Assembly: GCF_900184815.1 (NCBI RefSeq)
Contig: NZ_FXXQ01000011.1
Location: 62,001 to 126,000, forward strand
Source of the DNA: Boseongicola aestuarii
GTDB taxonomy: Bacteria > Pseudomonadota > Alphaproteobacteria > Rhodobacterales > Rhodobacteraceae
Direction: 5' to 3'
DNA length: 64,000 nucleotides
This document shows, piece after piece, positions 25,390 to 36,144 of this stretch. Both the position numbers and the translations under genes were made by a program. The notes under the pieces are model-generated. The model had not been told where the DNA came from. It did not search any database and saw only the letters and a program-made list of their open reading frames with translations. Numbering within the stretch: the first letter of the stretch is position 1; each line of letters begins with the position of its first letter.

Positions 25390-26061
25390 ATGCCATTCGC
25401 AATCCAATCATTGAAGGCTCCGATCTTGGCCGTTTTGATCATGATGGGCATCGCCATTGAATGCGGAAGCGCGAAAGCCGCCGGAACCGGGAAGGCTTAT
25501 TTCGCCGGCGGTTGTTTCTGGTGCGTCGAGGCCGACTTTGAGCGGTTGCCCGGCGTGGGTGACGTTATTTCCGGCTTTACCGGCGGAAAAACGGACAACC
25601 CGACCTACAAGCAGGTCACCGGAGGAAACACCGGCCACTATGAAGCGGTCGAAATTCCTTATGACCCGGAAACGGTCAGCTACGATCAACTGCTTTATGC
25701 GTTCTTTCGTTCGGTTGATCCCACCGATGCGGGAGGTCAATTCTGCGATCGGGGCGACAGCTACAGAACAGCGATATTTGTCTCTAATGCTGAGGAAAAG
25801 GCCGCTGCAGAGGCCGCAAAAGCGCGCGCCCAGCGCGATCTGGGGCGCACCATCGTGACGCCGATTCTGGAAGCCTCGAAGTTTTTCCCTGCTGATGACT
25901 TTCATCAGGATTACTACAAGCGAACCGAGGTCGTATTGACAAGGCGCGGTCCGAAAACAAAGGCGAGCGCCTATAAGTTCTATCGCAACGGATGCCGTCG
26001 GGATCAGAAAGTATTGCAGCTTTGGGGTGATGACGCGGTTTTCGCGACGCCAAGCAGCTAG
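25390..26061 (+). CDS. msrA: Peptide methionine-S-sulfoxide reductase MsrA, exported
   Basis: A 223-residue enzyme reducing the S-epimer of methionine sulfoxide. The catalytic motif GGCFWCVEADF lies at about residues 40-50, followed by GFTGGKTDNPTYKQV and the GHYEAVEI substrate loop. An N-terminal hydrophobic stretch of about 20 residues ending in Ala-Lys-Ala suggests export to the periplasm, which is unusual for MsrA. No msrB lies nearby. The last bases overlap the convergent PfkB-family gene. Upstream is the 44-base repeat array. Confidence 0.92.
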   Translation: MPFAIQSLKAPILAVLIMMGIAIECGSAKAAGTGKAYFAGGCFWCVEADFERLPGVGDVISGFTGGKTDNPTYKQVTGGNTGHYEAVEIPYDPETVSYDQLLYAFFRSVDPTDAGGQFCDRGDSYRTAIFVSNAEEKAAAEAAKARAQRDLGRTIVTPILEASKFFPADDFHQDYYKRTEVVLTRRGPKTKASAYKFYRNGCRRDQKVLQLWGDDAVFATPSS

Positions 26062-26933
26062 GGTTTAAAGGCCTCGACCTCAGACAAAGTGGGGATCGCG
26101 TCGGCGGTCCCCCTTTTTGTGACCTTCAAGGCCGCTGCGCGACCAGCGAAGGCCATCGCCTCGGCTGGCCTGAAATCTCGTGCCAAACCCGCTGCGAGAT
26201 ACCCGGCAAAAGTATCGCCAGCACCGGTCGTATCGACCGCTTCGACCTTGATCCCGGGCGTCTCGGTGCTGTCGCCGGATTGAGTTGAAATCCAGCGGGC
26301 ACCATCGGCCCCAAGCGTGACGACAATATGGCTCACGGAAAGCTCAAAAAGGGACTGTTCAAGGGATTCTTGGAGTTGTTCGGCTTCAACCTGATTCAAC
26401 AAAAGCACATCAATATAGGGAAGAACGGCTCGAATTGCTTCGGCGTCGAAGGGTGCGGCTGAGTAAAGAACGCGCATACCGATTTCGGAAGCTATTCGGG
26501 CGGCTTCTGGTTGGAGGTTCGTTTCGTTTTGCAGAAGTAGCAGATCGCCGGATTGAGCGGTCGAAAGCGCCGCCTTAAGCCCCTTTTCATCCAGTGTCCG
26601 GTTTGCGCCGGGAAGAATGACAATCGCGTTTTCCCCATCGGATGCGACATTGATGATCGCGTGTCCCGTCGGTTCGTTCGAGAGGGCGATGTGCATGGTG
26701 TCGACGCCATAGCTTTCGAGGCGTTCAATTACCCATTCGGAATTCGCGCCTATCGCGCCGAAGTGGCAAACGGGCGCGCCAGCCTTTGCGGCAGCGACGG
26801 ATTGGTTTGCACCTTTTCCGCCAAGGCCTTCGCGATACCCGGTGGCCGCAAGTGTTTCGCCGGGTGCGGGGATGTGCGGCACATCATAAAACAGGTCGAT
26901 ATTGATCGAGCCGAGGCACCAAACGGTTTTCAT
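26058..26933 (-). CDS. PfkB family carbohydrate kinase, ribokinase-like
   Basis: A 291-residue kinase. Signature 1 is GGKGANQSVAAAKAG (about residues 37-51) and signature 2 is DTTGAGDTFAGYLAAGLA near residue 240, where the second Asp is the catalytic base. The N-terminus GSINIDLFYDVPHIPAPGET is ribokinase-like, so ribose or another pentose is a likely substrate. Its ATG overlaps the maeB stop by one base (TGATG at 26931-26935), so the two are probably co-transcribed, though the functional link is unclear. Confidence 0.85.
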   Translation of the reverse strand: MKTVWCLGSINIDLFYDVPHIPAPGETLAATGYREGLGGKGANQSVAAAKAGAPVCHFGAIGANSEWVIERLESYGVDTMHIALSNEPTGHAIINVASDGENAIVILPGANRTLDEKGLKAALSTAQSGDLLLLQNETNLQPEAARIASEIGMRVLYSAAPFDAEAIRAVLPYIDVLLLNQVEAEQLQESLEQSLFELSVSHIVVTLGADGARWISTQSGDSTETPGIKVEAVDTTGAGDTFAGYLAAGLARDFRPAEAMAFAGRAAALKVTKRGTADAIPTLSEVEAFKP

Positions 26934-29188
26934 CAGCCCACCTTGGACGCGGCAAGCACCGCCATGTTCATGATATCATTGACGCTTGAGACGGTTGGCA
27001 AGATTTGGATCGGCTTGTCGACCCCGGTGAGAATCGGGCCGATCACAGTTGCTCCGGCCATTTCCTGCATCAGCTTTACCGAGATCGAAGCCGAATGGCG
27101 TGCTGGCACGACAAGGATGTTTGCCGGGCCTGTCAGGCGCGAGAACGGGTAGTTTTCCTGAGCCTTGGCGTTTAGCGCCACGTCCACTGTCATTTCACCT
27201 TCGTATTCGAAATCGACGTTCATTCTGTCGAGGACCTTGGGCGCCTGATGCATTTTAGTGGCGCGTTCGCTGATCGGGTAGCCGAAGGTCGAGAAGCTGA
27301 CGAAGGCAACGCGTGGCTCAAGACCGAGGCCCCGTGCAACCTTGGCGGCCTGAATGGCGATTTGGGCGAGGTCCTGATCCGAGGGCCATTCATGCACGAG
27401 CGTATCTGCGATCAGGACGATCCGACCTTTGTGAAGAAGGGCCGTGACGCCGACAGCGCCGTCTTCGGCGCGGGCATCAAAAACGTGGTTGATCAGGTCG
27501 AGAACATGCGCGGATTTTCTGGTGGCGCCTGTCACCAGGGCGTCGCCGTGGTCATGGGCCAACATGAGTGCCGCGAAGACGTGGCGGTCGCGCGCGGCGA
27601 GGCGGTGGATATCGGTTGAGTCGAAGCCAGACCGTTGCAGCCTGTTGTAAAGGAACGATTTATAGGTATCGAGGTGTTCAGTGTTCGCTGCATTCACGAC
27701 CGTGATCTCGGAAATGGCGTCAGCCAGCCCCTCGGTCTTGAGTTGAGCTGCAACGTCCGCTTCACGACCGACGACAAGCGCCTCGCCAAAGCCGTTGCGC
27801 TGGTATGCGACGGCTGCGCGCAGGACACGCGGATCATCGCCTTCGGCGAAAATCATGCGTGATTGGGCGGCTCGGGCGCGGGCGTTGATCGAGCGCAGGA
27901 TCGACGCGGTGGGGTCCATCCGGGATTTGAGCTGCAACTCGTAGGCATCCATGTCGACGATCGGACGGCGGGCGACACCGGTGTCCATGCCCGCACGGGC
28001 GACAGCCGGAGGAACGCGGTGGATGAGGCGCGGGTCAAAGGGGGTCGGGATGATGTAGTCGCGGCCGAAAGTCAGTTTGAGGCCGTAGGCCATGGCGACT
28101 TCGTCCGGCACGTCTTCGCGGGCAAGTGCGGCAAGGGCTTCGGCGCAGGCGATCTTCATCTCGTCGTTGATCGCACGGGCGTGGATATCCAGAGCGCCGC
28201 GAAACAGGTAGGGGAAACCGAGGACGTTGTTCACCTGGTTCGGGTAATCGGAGCGACCGGTGGCAACGATGGCATCCTCGCGGACTGCGTGCGCTTCTTC
28301 GGGCGTTATTTCCGGATCCGGGTTGGCCATGGCGAAGATGACTGGGTTTGGCGCCATACTTTCAACCATCTTTGGCGTGACGGCCCCTTTTGCGCTGACG
28401 CCGAGAAAGACATCTGCGCCGGCCATGGCGTCTTCCAGACTCCGAAGGTCGGTGGCCACTGCGTGCGCGGATTTCCATTGGTTCATGCCATCGGTCCGGC
28501 CCTGATAAATCACGCCCTTGGTGTCGCAGACGATGCAATTCTCGTGGCGCGCACCCATGCGTTTCAGGAGCTCGATACAAGCAATTCCGGCGGCACCCGC
28601 GCCGTTCAGGACGATTTTGACGTCTTCGATCTTCTTGTCGGAAATGTGGAGTGCGTTGATCAGGCCCGCAGCACAGATCACTGCCGTCCCGTGTTGGTCG
28701 TCATGAAAGACAGGAATATCCATCTCTTCTTTTAGACGCTGTTCGATGATGAAGCATTCGGGCGCCTTGATGTCTTCAAGATTAATGCCCCCGAACGTCG
28801 GACCCATGATGCGGACAGCATTGCAGAAGGCGTCCACGTCTTCCGTGTCGAGTTCGATGTCGACCGAGTTCACGTCAGCGAAGCGTTTGAATAGAACGGC
28901 CTTGCCTTCCATCACTGGCTTGGAGCCAAGAGCGCCAAGATTGCCAAGACCCAAGACAGCTGTTCCGTTTGAGATGACGGCGACGAGATTGCCCTTGTTT
29001 GTATAGTCATACGCAAGTTCGGGGTTGGCCGCGATATCTTCGCACGGCACGGCGACACCGGGAGAGTAGGCCAGGGACAGATCCCGCTGCGTCGTCATGG
29101 GAACCGTGGCCTGGACCTCGAATTTGCCCGGGCTTGGGTGCATGTGGAAATGCAGCGCGTCTTCGCGTGTGAACCTTTGTCGTGGCAT
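26933..29188 (-). CDS. maeB: NADP-dependent malic enzyme with phosphotransacetylase-like domain
   Basis: A 751-residue two-domain protein. The N-terminal part (about 1-430) is malic enzyme: SPGVAVPCEDIAANP, GNLGALGSKPVMEGKAVLFK, HDDQHGTAVICAAGLINAL and the NADP-binding GAGAAGIACIELL. The C-terminal part (about 431-751) resembles phosphate acetyltransferase (RMIFAEGDDPRVLRAAV, ILTGVDKPIQILPT) and is normally regulatory rather than catalytic. It decarboxylates malate to pyruvate with NADPH. The fusion is common in alphaproteobacteria. ATG 29188 is chosen because the upstream codons are Arg-Gly-rich and unlike the family. Confidence 0.94.
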   Translation of the reverse strand: MPRQRFTREDALHFHMHPSPGKFEVQATVPMTTQRDLSLAYSPGVAVPCEDIAANPELAYDYTNKGNLVAVISNGTAVLGLGNLGALGSKPVMEGKAVLFKRFADVNSVDIELDTEDVDAFCNAVRIMGPTFGGINLEDIKAPECFIIEQRLKEEMDIPVFHDDQHGTAVICAAGLINALHISDKKIEDVKIVLNGAGAAGIACIELLKRMGARHENCIVCDTKGVIYQGRTDGMNQWKSAHAVATDLRSLEDAMAGADVFLGVSAKGAVTPKMVESMAPNPVIFAMANPDPEITPEEAHAVREDAIVATGRSDYPNQVNNVLGFPYLFRGALDIHARAINDEMKIACAEALAALAREDVPDEVAMAYGLKLTFGRDYIIPTPFDPRLIHRVPPAVARAGMDTGVARRPIVDMDAYELQLKSRMDPTASILRSINARARAAQSRMIFAEGDDPRVLRAAVAYQRNGFGEALVVGREADVAAQLKTEGLADAISEITVVNAANTEHLDTYKSFLYNRLQRSGFDSTDIHRLAARDRHVFAALMLAHDHGDALVTGATRKSAHVLDLINHVFDARAEDGAVGVTALLHKGRIVLIADTLVHEWPSDQDLAQIAIQAAKVARGLGLEPRVAFVSFSTFGYPISERATKMHQAPKVLDRMNVDFEYEGEMTVDVALNAKAQENYPFSRLTGPANILVVPARHSASISVKLMQEMAGATVIGPILTGVDKPIQILPTVSSVNDIMNMAVLAASKVG

Positions 29189-29315
29189 TCGTCGTCCTCC
29201 CCTGAGCATGCCACCTTACGGTTTGCTACGGCGGGGGCAAGCCGCTTGATTTCGGCTTTCGCCCGGACGTCGGGGCGTTTAGATTCCTTTAAAACTCTCT
29301 GGGGGGAGTGACACT

Positions 29316-31973
29316 TTGACCGTCGCTAACGCCGCCGTCACTCCGATGATGGCGCAATATCTTGAGATAAAGACCGACCATCCGGGCGCTTTGCTGTTCT
29401 ATCGGATGGGAGATTTTTACGAACTGTTTTTTGACGACGCGGTTGCGGCGGCAGAGGCGCTGGATATTACACTGACCAAGCGCGGCAAGCATCTTGGCGA
29501 AGACATCGCAATGTGCGGCGTGCCATACCATGCGGCAGAGGGCTATTTGTTGACGCTGATCCGAAAGGGTTTTCGCGTTGCTGTGTGCGAGCAGTTGGAA
29601 AGTCCGGCGGACGCAAAGAAGCGTGGGTCGAAGTCGGTCGTGAAACGTGGGGTTGTTCGACTTGTGACGCCGGGCACCCTTACCGAAGAAACTCTGCTTG
29701 AGGCGCGACGGCACAACTTTCTGGCGGCGCTGAGTGACGTTCGTGGGGAGGCTGCTGTCGCATGGGTCGATATCTCGACCGGGGAGTTGCGTGTGCTGGC
29801 GACAACGGTTGAACAGTTCGGACCCGAGCTTGCGCGATTGCTGCCCCGCGAAGTATTGGTTTCGGACAGTCGTGAGGCAGATTTCGCCGGTTTAGTGACT
29901 GAAATAGGGGCCTCTCTGACACCGCTGTCGGGCGGGAGTTTTGACAGTCAATCTGCCGTGAGGCGCCTTACGGAATTCTATGAGGTCGAAAGCCTGCATG
30001 CTTTCGGGGCCTTCGGGCGGGCAGAGATTGCAGCGATGGGCGCGATCATCGATTATCTGGACCTGACACAAAAGGGAAAGCTGCCACTTTTGCGCCCGCC
30101 CGTGCGGGAATTGAGCGGCGGGACCATGCAGATAGACGCCGCAACCCGGCGGAACCTTGAGTTGACACAGGCCTTGTCGGGCGGTCGCGAAGGGTCGCTT
30201 TTGGCGGCGATTGATCGCACTGTCACGGCGGGCGGAGGACGGTTGCTGGAGCGGCGGATTTCATCGCCCTCGCAGGACTTAAAGGTCATCTCCCAGCGAC
30301 ACGACGCCGTGGCTTATGCCGTGGAAAATGTGGAGTTTCGCGAGGATCTGCGTGATAAGTTGCGGCGCTGTCCCGATGTAGATCGTGCCCTGTCACGACT
30401 TTCGCTGGATCGCGGCGGACCGCGGGACTTGGCGGCCGTGCGGAATGCGGTCGGTCAGGCTGCGCTGATTTCGGCGGCTTTGCCGCAAGATGCACCTGAT
30501 TTGTTGACGGCCATGGGCAAGTCCCTCGTTGGTTTCGGGGAGATTTCAGAGCTACTTGAAGAAGCCCTTGTGGCCGAGCCGCCTCTTTTGGCGCGGGATG
30601 GTGGATTTATTGCTGCCGGTTTTGATCCGGACTTAGACGAAGCACGAACTCTGCGGGACGAAGGCCGCGGGGTGATTGCGGGATACCAGGCAGATTACGT
30701 CATCGAAACGGGGGTTTCGGCTTTGAAGATCAAGCACAACAATGTGCTGGGGTATTTTATCGAAACCACCGCAACCCATGCCGAGAAAATGTTGGCGCCG
30801 CCTCTGTCGGAAAGGTTCATCCACCGCCAGACGACGGCCAATGCTGTGCGGTTTACGACAGTTGATCTGTCGGAGATGGAAACGAAAATACTCAATGCTG
30901 GTGGACGTGCGCTGGAGATTGAAAAAAGGCTCTACGAAGGGCTTGTTCGGGCAGTTTTGGCGGTTTCCGGGCCGCTTGGCGATTGCGCGCGCGCCTTGTC
31001 GGAGATGGATGTAACGGCGGCCTGGGCCGCGCTTGCTCAGATGGAAAATTGGGCAAGGCCAAGGATGGATGAGAGCCGGGCATTTGAAGTTGTTGCGGGT
31101 CGGCATCCTGTTGTTGAGCGCGCCTTGAAAACTGAGGGTGCGCCGTTCATTGCAAACGACTGCGATTTGTCTGGCGATGAAAATGGGTCGATCTGGTTGC
31201 TTACGGGGCCAAATATGGCGGGTAAATCAACGTTTCTTCGACAGAACGCGTTGATTGCGCTTTTGGGACAGGCGGGGAGTTTTGTTCCGGCGAAATCGGC
31301 GCATGTCGGTCTGGTTAGTCAGTTGTTCAGTCGCGTGGGGGCGGCTGACGATCTGGCACGCGGTCGTTCGACTTTCATGGTCGAAATGGTTGAGACGGCT
31401 GCGATTTTGAACCAGGCGGATGCGCGCGCCTTGGTGATTTTGGACGAAATCGGGCGTGGAACGGCGACGTATGACGGCCTGAGTATCGCGTGGGCGACGC
31501 TTGAGCACTTACACGATGTGAACGCCTGCCGCGCCCTTTTTGCGACGCATTATCACGAGATGACCCAGCTGGCAGACAAGCTGGACGGGGTGGAAAATGC
31601 AACTGTTGCCGTGAAGGAGTGGGACGGCGACGTCATCTTCCTGCATGAAGTTCGGCGAGGCGCTGCGGATCGCAGTTATGGTGTGCAGGTCGCCAAGTTG
31701 GCGGGGCTTCCGCCGGCCGTGGTTGAGCGCGCGCGGGTTGTTCTGGAGGCGTTGGAGAAGGGCGAACGCGAAGGCGGACCGGGTGCGAAGGCGTTGATCG
31801 ATGACTTGCCGTTGTTTGCAGCCGTGCCTGTGGCCAGTGTTCCGAAACAGGGCAAATCGTCTTTGTTAGAGACGAAATTAGCGGAGCTGCTTCCCGATGA
31901 GATGACCCCTCGGGAAGCCCTTCAGGCGCTTTATGATCTGAAAGCTGAGGCGATTAGCCGGGGGTCGAGCTAA
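29316..31973 (+). CDS. mutS: DNA mismatch repair protein MutS
   Basis: An 885-residue mismatch-recognition ATPase. The N-terminal domain has [20 protein letters not shown] with the Phe-Tyr-Glu wedge, and the ATPase core has Walker [20 protein letters not shown] and [16 protein letters not shown]. The start is TTG 29316, preceded by a strong purine-rich site GGGGGGAG 8 bases upstream; ATG codons 30-33 bases on lack such a site. The 3' end overlaps grpE by 20 bases on the opposite strand. Confidence 0.95.
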   Translation: MTVANAAVTPMMAQYLEIKTDHPGALLFYRMGDFYELFFDDAVAAAEALDITLTKRGKHLGEDIAMCGVPYHAAEGYLLTLIRKGFRVAVCEQLESPADAKKRGSKSVVKRGVVRLVTPGTLTEETLLEARRHNFLAALSDVRGEAAVAWVDISTGELRVLATTVEQFGPELARLLPREVLVSDSREADFAGLVTEIGASLTPLSGGSFDSQSAVRRLTEFYEVESLHAFGAFGRAEIAAMGAIIDYLDLTQKGKLPLLRPPVRELSGGTMQIDAATRRNLELTQALSGGREGSLLAAIDRTVTAGGGRLLERRISSPSQDLKVISQRHDAVAYAVENVEFREDLRDKLRRCPDVDRALSRLSLDRGGPRDLAAVRNAVGQAALISAALPQDAPDLLTAMGKSLVGFGEISELLEEALVAEPPLLARDGGFIAAGFDPDLDEARTLRDEGRGVIAGYQADYVIETGVSALKIKHNNVLGYFIETTATHAEKMLAPPLSERFIHRQTTANAVRFTTVDLSEMETKILNAGGRALEIEKRLYEGLVRAVLAVSGPLGDCARALSEMDVTAAWAALAQMENWARPRMDESRAFEVVAGRHPVVERALKTEGAPFIANDCDLSGDENGSIWLLTGPNMAGKSTFLRQNALIALLGQAGSFVPAKSAHVGLVSQLFSRVGAADDLARGRSTFMVEMVETAAILNQADARALVILDEIGRGTATYDGLSIAWATLEHLHDVNACRALFATHYHEMTQLADKLDGVENATVAVKEWDGDVIFLHEVRRGAADRSYGVQVAKLAGLPPAVVERARVVLEALEKGEREGGPGAKALIDDLPLFAAVPVASVPKQGKSSLLETKLAELLPDEMTPREALQALYDLKAEAISRGSS

Positions 31974-32508
31974 CACCGACTTTGGCCGGGCGCAAAAGAC
32001 GGTCGTGCAACATGAACCCGTCTGCGGATACCTGAATGATTTCGCCGGCCTTTGTGCCGGGAAGCGGCGCTTCGAACATCGCTTCGTGGTGCTGAGGGTC
32101 AAAACGGTCGCCTATTTCCGGCGAAATCGGCTCGATTCCGTGCTTTTTGAAAACGCTGATCAACTCGCGCATGGTAAGCTCGACACCTTCGATCACCGCC
32201 TTGTTCGTTTCGCGGCTTTCCTGCGGAATAGCTTCGATGGCACGCCGCATGTTGTCGAACACGGGCAACAGATCACGCGCAAGACGTGATCCGCCGTATT
32301 GCTCGGCCTCGCGGCGATCACGCTCGGAACGTTTGCGCGAGTTTTCCGCATCCGCCAACGCGCGCATGAACTTGTCCTTAAATTCGTCGCGCTCGGCCTC
32401 AAGCTCGGCGAAGCGTTCGTCGATATCGGGGTCTTCCAACGCTTCGGGGCTGTCGATATCGATCAAGTCTTCGTCCGCCGCCGGTTTCTTTGCGTCTTCG
32501 TCGTTCAT
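31954..32508 (-). CDS. grpE: Nucleotide exchange factor GrpE
   Basis: A 184-residue cochaperone of DnaK. After an acidic disordered head (about residues 1-25) comes the long coiled coil with [22 protein letters not shown], then [17 protein letters not shown] and the C-terminal beta domain [17 protein letters not shown]. It follows hrcA with a 2-base gap, in the heat-shock operon hrcA-grpE. The end overlaps mutS convergently. Confidence 0.95.
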   Translation of the reverse strand: MNDEDAKKPAADEDLIDIDSPEALEDPDIDERFAELEAERDEFKDKFMRALADAENSRKRSERDRREAEQYGGSRLARDLLPVFDNMRRAIEAIPQESRETNKAVIEGVELTMRELISVFKKHGIEPISPEIGDRFDPQHHEAMFEAPLPGTKAGEIIQVSADGFMLHDRLLRPAKVGVSSTPG

Positions 32509-32510
32509 TC

Positions 32511-33575
32511 TTACCCTCGATCAGATATCAATCGGCCAACCAACTGGGCCGTATAGTCAACAATGGGAACGATGCGTCCGTAGTTCAGCCGCGTTGGGCC
32601 GATCACGCCGACCGCACCGATCACCTTTCGGTCCGCGTTCATATATGGAGAGACAACCAAAGATGAACCCGAAAGTGAAAAAAGCTTGTTCTCGGAGCCA
32701 ATAAAAATCCGCACTCCGGCACCGCCCTCGGTCAGATCAAGGAATTCGGCAATGTCGCGCTTGCGTTCGAGGTCGTCAAACAGCTTTCGGATGCGCTCAA
32801 GCTCTTCTTCCTGACCGGCGCTCTCGATCAGATTCGATCTTCCGCGCACGATGAGGCGTTCGTAGGTTTGACCTTCGTTCTCCCAAAAGGCCTGCCCGGT
32901 TTCGACAAGCTCTCGCGCGGCAGAGTCCAGTTCTCGGCGGTGCTTTGCAATTTCACGAGAAATCACGGCCCCAAGCTCGCTTAAGGTGTGGCCTTCGACG
33001 ATAGAATTCAGGAAGTTGGCCGCTTCTCGCATAGAGCTTGGTGTTTGACCGGCCGGAGGTGTGAACACCCGATTTTCTACGTGACCATCGCCGAACACCA
33101 GAACAACGAGCGCGCGTTCCGGGGCGAGGCTGACGAATTCAATATGTTTGATGGGCGCTTCATGTTTGGGCGCAAGAACAAGGCTAGCGCCGTGAGTGGC
33201 ACCCGAGAGAGCCGAACCAACACGGTCGAGAAGTGAAGCGACATCCGTGTCGTTCTTCCCCAACGAACCCTCGATGGCGCCGCGGTCTTCCGCGCTGAGA
33301 TCACCGACTTCCAGCAGACCGTCCACGAACATGCGAAGGCCTTGCTGAGTCGGAATTCGGCCTGCTGAGATGTGGGGGGAATTCAGCAAGCCGAGGTATT
33401 CGAGATCTTGCATGACGTTGCGAATCGTCGCTGCGCTGACTTTCTCGGACATTTCGCGTGTCAGGGTCCGTGACCCGACAGGTCCACCCGTTTCAAGGAA
33501 GCCCTCTACAACACGACGGAACACCTCGCGCGAACGCGCGTTCATTCCTTCGAGAAGTTTTCCGGAATCATTCAT
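32511..33575 (-). CDS. hrcA: Heat-inducible transcription repressor HrcA
   Basis: A 354-residue repressor of chaperone genes. The N-terminal winged helix is seen in [20 protein letters not shown] and [15 protein letters not shown], followed by [20 protein letters not shown], all characteristic of HrcA. It normally binds CIRCE elements in front of groESL, and with GroEL as corepressor. I see no CIRCE (TTAGCACTC, 9 bases, GAGTGCTAA) in front of hrcA here, so control is probably by heat-shock sigma factor or at other loci. It is divergent from rph with about 118 bases between. Confidence 0.94.
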   Translation of the reverse strand: MNDSGKLLEGMNARSREVFRRVVEGFLETGGPVGSRTLTREMSEKVSAATIRNVMQDLEYLGLLNSPHISAGRIPTQQGLRMFVDGLLEVGDLSAEDRGAIEGSLGKNDTDVASLLDRVGSALSGATHGASLVLAPKHEAPIKHIEFVSLAPERALVVLVFGDGHVENRVFTPPAGQTPSSMREAANFLNSIVEGHTLSELGAVISREIAKHRRELDSAARELVETGQAFWENEGQTYERLIVRGRSNLIESAGQEEELERIRKLFDDLERKRDIAEFLDLTEGGAGVRIFIGSENKLFSLSGSSLVVSPYMNADRKVIGAVGVIGPTRLNYGRIVPIVDYTAQLVGRLISDRG

Positions 33576-33693
33576 TTTGTCCGTTTCCTTGGGGGCGCTG
33601 CAATTAAAGGCAAGCAGGCGCGAAGGTCAATCGGGCTTGATGGTATGGGCAAGCGCGACTATCAACCTCGCTCAACCTCAGGAAGGAATTCTC

Positions 33694-34404
33694 ATGCGCC
33701 CGTCAGGTCGAGCTACCAATGAAATGCGGACCGTTTCTATCGAAACGGATGTGACCAGACACGCCGAAGGATCATGCATGATCCGGTGCGGCGATACTCA
33801 TGTTCTGTGCACCGCAACCATCGATGAGCGTGTGCCGCATTGGATGAAGAACACCGGGCTTGGCTGGGTTACGGCGGAGTACGGGATGCTGCCGCGCGCA
33901 ACGCATTCGCGCATGAACCGTGAGGCCAAGAAAGGTCAGAGCGGAAGAACGCAGGAAATTCAAAGGCTTATAGGGCGTTCACTTCGTGCGTGCATTGACC
34001 GCCCTGCCCTCGGCGAGCGTCAGATCATGGTGGACTGCGATGTTATCCAAGCCGACGGCGGGACTCGTTGTGCCTCTATAACCGGTGGTTGGGTCGCTCT
34101 GCGACTGGCCGTTAACAAGCTGATGAAGGCCGGCATGGTGACGAGTGATCCGATTATCGACCACGTTGCTGCGGTGTCTTGTGGCATCTATGCAGGCCAG
34201 CCGGTGCTGGACCTGGATTATCCGGAGGACAGCGAGGCCGGTGTCGATGGCAACTTTGTGATGACTGGACGCGGGACATTGATCGAGATTCAGATGTCGG
34301 CCGAAGGATCGACGTTTTCGCGCGATCAGATGACAACGCTGATCGATCTGGCCGAGATTGGACGGGATCAGTTGGTGACTGTGCAAACCAGCGTGACTGC
34401 TTGA
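33694..34404 (+). CDS. rph: Ribonuclease PH
   Basis: A 236-residue phosphorolytic exoribonuclease that trims tRNA 3' ends. It is identified by [16 protein letters not shown] at the start, [29 protein letters not shown] and [17 protein letters not shown]. The ATG at 33694 follows AGGAAGGA at good spacing. It starts the operon rph-rdgB-hemW, with the TGA and the next ATG overlapping (TGATG). Confidence 0.96.
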   Translation: MRPSGRATNEMRTVSIETDVTRHAEGSCMIRCGDTHVLCTATIDERVPHWMKNTGLGWVTAEYGMLPRATHSRMNREAKKGQSGRTQEIQRLIGRSLRACIDRPALGERQIMVDCDVIQADGGTRCASITGGWVALRLAVNKLMKAGMVTSDPIIDHVAAVSCGIYAGQPVLDLDYPEDSEAGVDGNFVMTGRGTLIEIQMSAEGSTFSRDQMTTLIDLAEIGRDQLVTVQTSVTA

Positions 34405-35015
34405 TGCGAAGTTTTGACGGCAAGACGCTTTTGGTAGCGACCCATAACTCGGGCAAACTTGACGAAATCGCCGATTTGATTTCCGAGTTTGGGATATCTG
34501 TGGTCGGCGCCGCAGAAAAGGGCTTGCCGGAACCAGAAGAGACCGGGACAACCTTTGTCGAGAACGCGCGCTTGAAGGCTCATGCTGCGGCAAAGGCAAC
34601 CGGGCTGCCTGCGTTGGCGGATGATTCCGGGATCGAGATTGATGCGTTGGATGGTGCTCCCGGTGTTTATACGGCGGACTGGGCGGAAACGCCGAATGGT
34701 CGGGATTTCATCATGGCCATGACGCGGAGCCATGAAGCGCTTGAGGCGATTAATGCGCCCCTGCCCCGAACGGCTCGGTTCTGTTGCACCTTTGTGTTGG
34801 CGTGGCCTGATGGCCACGATGAGGTATTTGCCGGGACCATGGAGGGTCAGGTGGTTTGGCCAATGCGCGGGGACCAGGGTCATGGGTATGATCCGATTTT
34901 TCAGCCGGACGGATACGACACCACGTTCGGTGAAATGGATCGGTGGGAAAAGAACAAGATCAGTCACCGCGCGGACGCGTTTGCCAAGTTGAAAGCCGTA
35001 TTCCGGAATGGATGA
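34404..35015 (+). CDS. rdgB: Non-canonical purine NTP pyrophosphatase, RdgB/HAM1 family
   Basis: A 203-residue enzyme removing dITP, XTP and related mutagenic nucleotides. Motifs are ATHNSGKLDEIADL at the N-terminus, ETGTTFVENARLKAHAAAKA, ALADDSGIEIDALDGAPGVY and HGYDPIFQPDGY. The start overlaps the rph stop by one base and the end overlaps hemW by 8 bases, so the three genes are tightly coupled. Confidence 0.95.
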   Translation: MRSFDGKTLLVATHNSGKLDEIADLISEFGISVVGAAEKGLPEPEETGTTFVENARLKAHAAAKATGLPALADDSGIEIDALDGAPGVYTADWAETPNGRDFIMAMTRSHEALEAINAPLPRTARFCCTFVLAWPDGHDEVFAGTMEGQVVWPMRGDQGHGYDPIFQPDGYDTTFGEMDRWEKNKISHRADAFAKLKAVFRNG

Positions 35016-36144
35016 GCGGCCGGGCTTTGGTCTTTATGTTCACTGGCCATTTTGCCAGGCGAAGTGTCCTTATTGCGATTTCAACAGCCACGTTGCGTCA
35101 AAAATCGACCATTCTGCTTGGGTTAGTGCCTATGTTGATGAGATCCGTCGGCTTGGAGCAGAAACCGAAGGGCGCGTTCTCGACAGTGTTTTCTTTGGTG
35201 GTGGCACGCCCAGCCTGATGGCGCCTGAGACTGTTGATGCAATTTTGACCCAAGCAAGGTCGGTTTGGCGGCCTTCGAATTCGATGGAAATCACTCTGGA
35301 GGCAAATCCGACTTCAGTCGAAGCTGGCAAATTTCGAGCTTTTCGCGACGCTGGGGTCAACAGGGTTTCTGTCGGACTTCAGGCGTTGAACGATCCGGAT
35401 TTGAAAGCACTTGGGCGGCTTCATTCGGCCGAGGAAGGCCGCCGCGCCTTTGGTGTTGCACGAGATACCTTTGAGCGCGTTTCTTTCGATTTGATCTATG
35501 CAAGACAAAACCAAAGCATGGAAGCCTGGCGGTCTGAGCTGGACGAGGCTTTGGCTTTGGCAGCGGACCACGTGTCGCTTTATCAACTGACAGTCGAGCC
35601 GGGTACGGTTTTTGCAGAGCGATTTGCGCGGGGAGGGTTGCGTGGGCTGCCGGATGAGGATGTTTCGGCGGATATGTATGCTTTGACGCAAGATATGACT
35701 GAAGCTGCGGGGTTGATCGGCTATGAAACCTCGAATCACGCGGCTCCCGGCGCGGAGTCTCGACACAACTTGATTTACTGGCAGAATGGCGACTGGGCGG
35801 GTGTTGGTCCGGGGGCACATGGCCGTTTGTCGGTAAATGGTGTGAGATATGCGACCGAAGCGCCCAAGGCGCCCGGTGCCTGGCTAAACGCCGTGCGTGA
35901 GGGAGCTGGCCAGGAGGTTCGCACGCGCCTTACTGACCTCGAAGTCTTGGAAGAACGTGTGATGATGGGCCTGAGATTGCGCCGTGGGATTGCTGTTGAG
36001 GCTCTAGATGGACGGCCTGATAAAGTGAATTATATCAATGGCTTATCGGAATCACGCCTATTGGAAATCGAAAATGGACGTCTTCGGTTGACCGATGCCG
36101 GGCGGCCTCTTTTGAATGCGGTTTTGCGTGAGCTGCTGGCTTAG
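35008..36144 (+). CDS. hemW: Radical SAM heme chaperone HemW
   Basis: A 378-residue radical SAM protein related to oxygen-independent coproporphyrinogen oxidase. The iron-sulfur motif is CQAKCPYC (Cys16, 20, 23), and HNLIYWQNGDWAGVGPGAHG contains the HNxxYW signature that separates HemW from true HemN. HemW delivers heme to target proteins and should not be assumed to make porphyrin. It ends with a 4-base overlap with the convergent parB gene. Confidence 0.92.
   Translation: MDERPGFGLYVHWPFCQAKCPYCDFNSHVASKIDHSAWVSAYVDEIRRLGAETEGRVLDSVFFGGGTPSLMAPETVDAILTQARSVWRPSNSMEITLEANPTSVEAGKFRAFRDAGVNRVSVGLQALNDPDLKALGRLHSAEEGRRAFGVARDTFERVSFDLIYARQNQSMEAWRSELDEALALAADHVSLYQLTVEPGTVFAERFARGGLRGLPDEDVSADMYALTQDMTEAAGLIGYETSNHAAPGAESRHNLIYWQNGDWAGVGPGAHGRLSVNGVRYATEAPKAPGAWLNAVREGAGQEVRTRLTDLEVLEERVMMGLRLRRGIAVEALDGRPDKVNYINGLSESRLLEIENGRLRLTDAGRPLLNAVLRELLA

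Noticed and set aside
26933-29188. Malic enzyme fused to a phosphotransacetylase-like domain as a novel fusion
   Set aside because: This domain arrangement is the standard MaeB form in proteobacteria.
35008-36144. Oxygen-independent coproporphyrinogen oxidase HemN
   Set aside because: The HNxxYW motif and short length point to the HemW heme chaperone instead.
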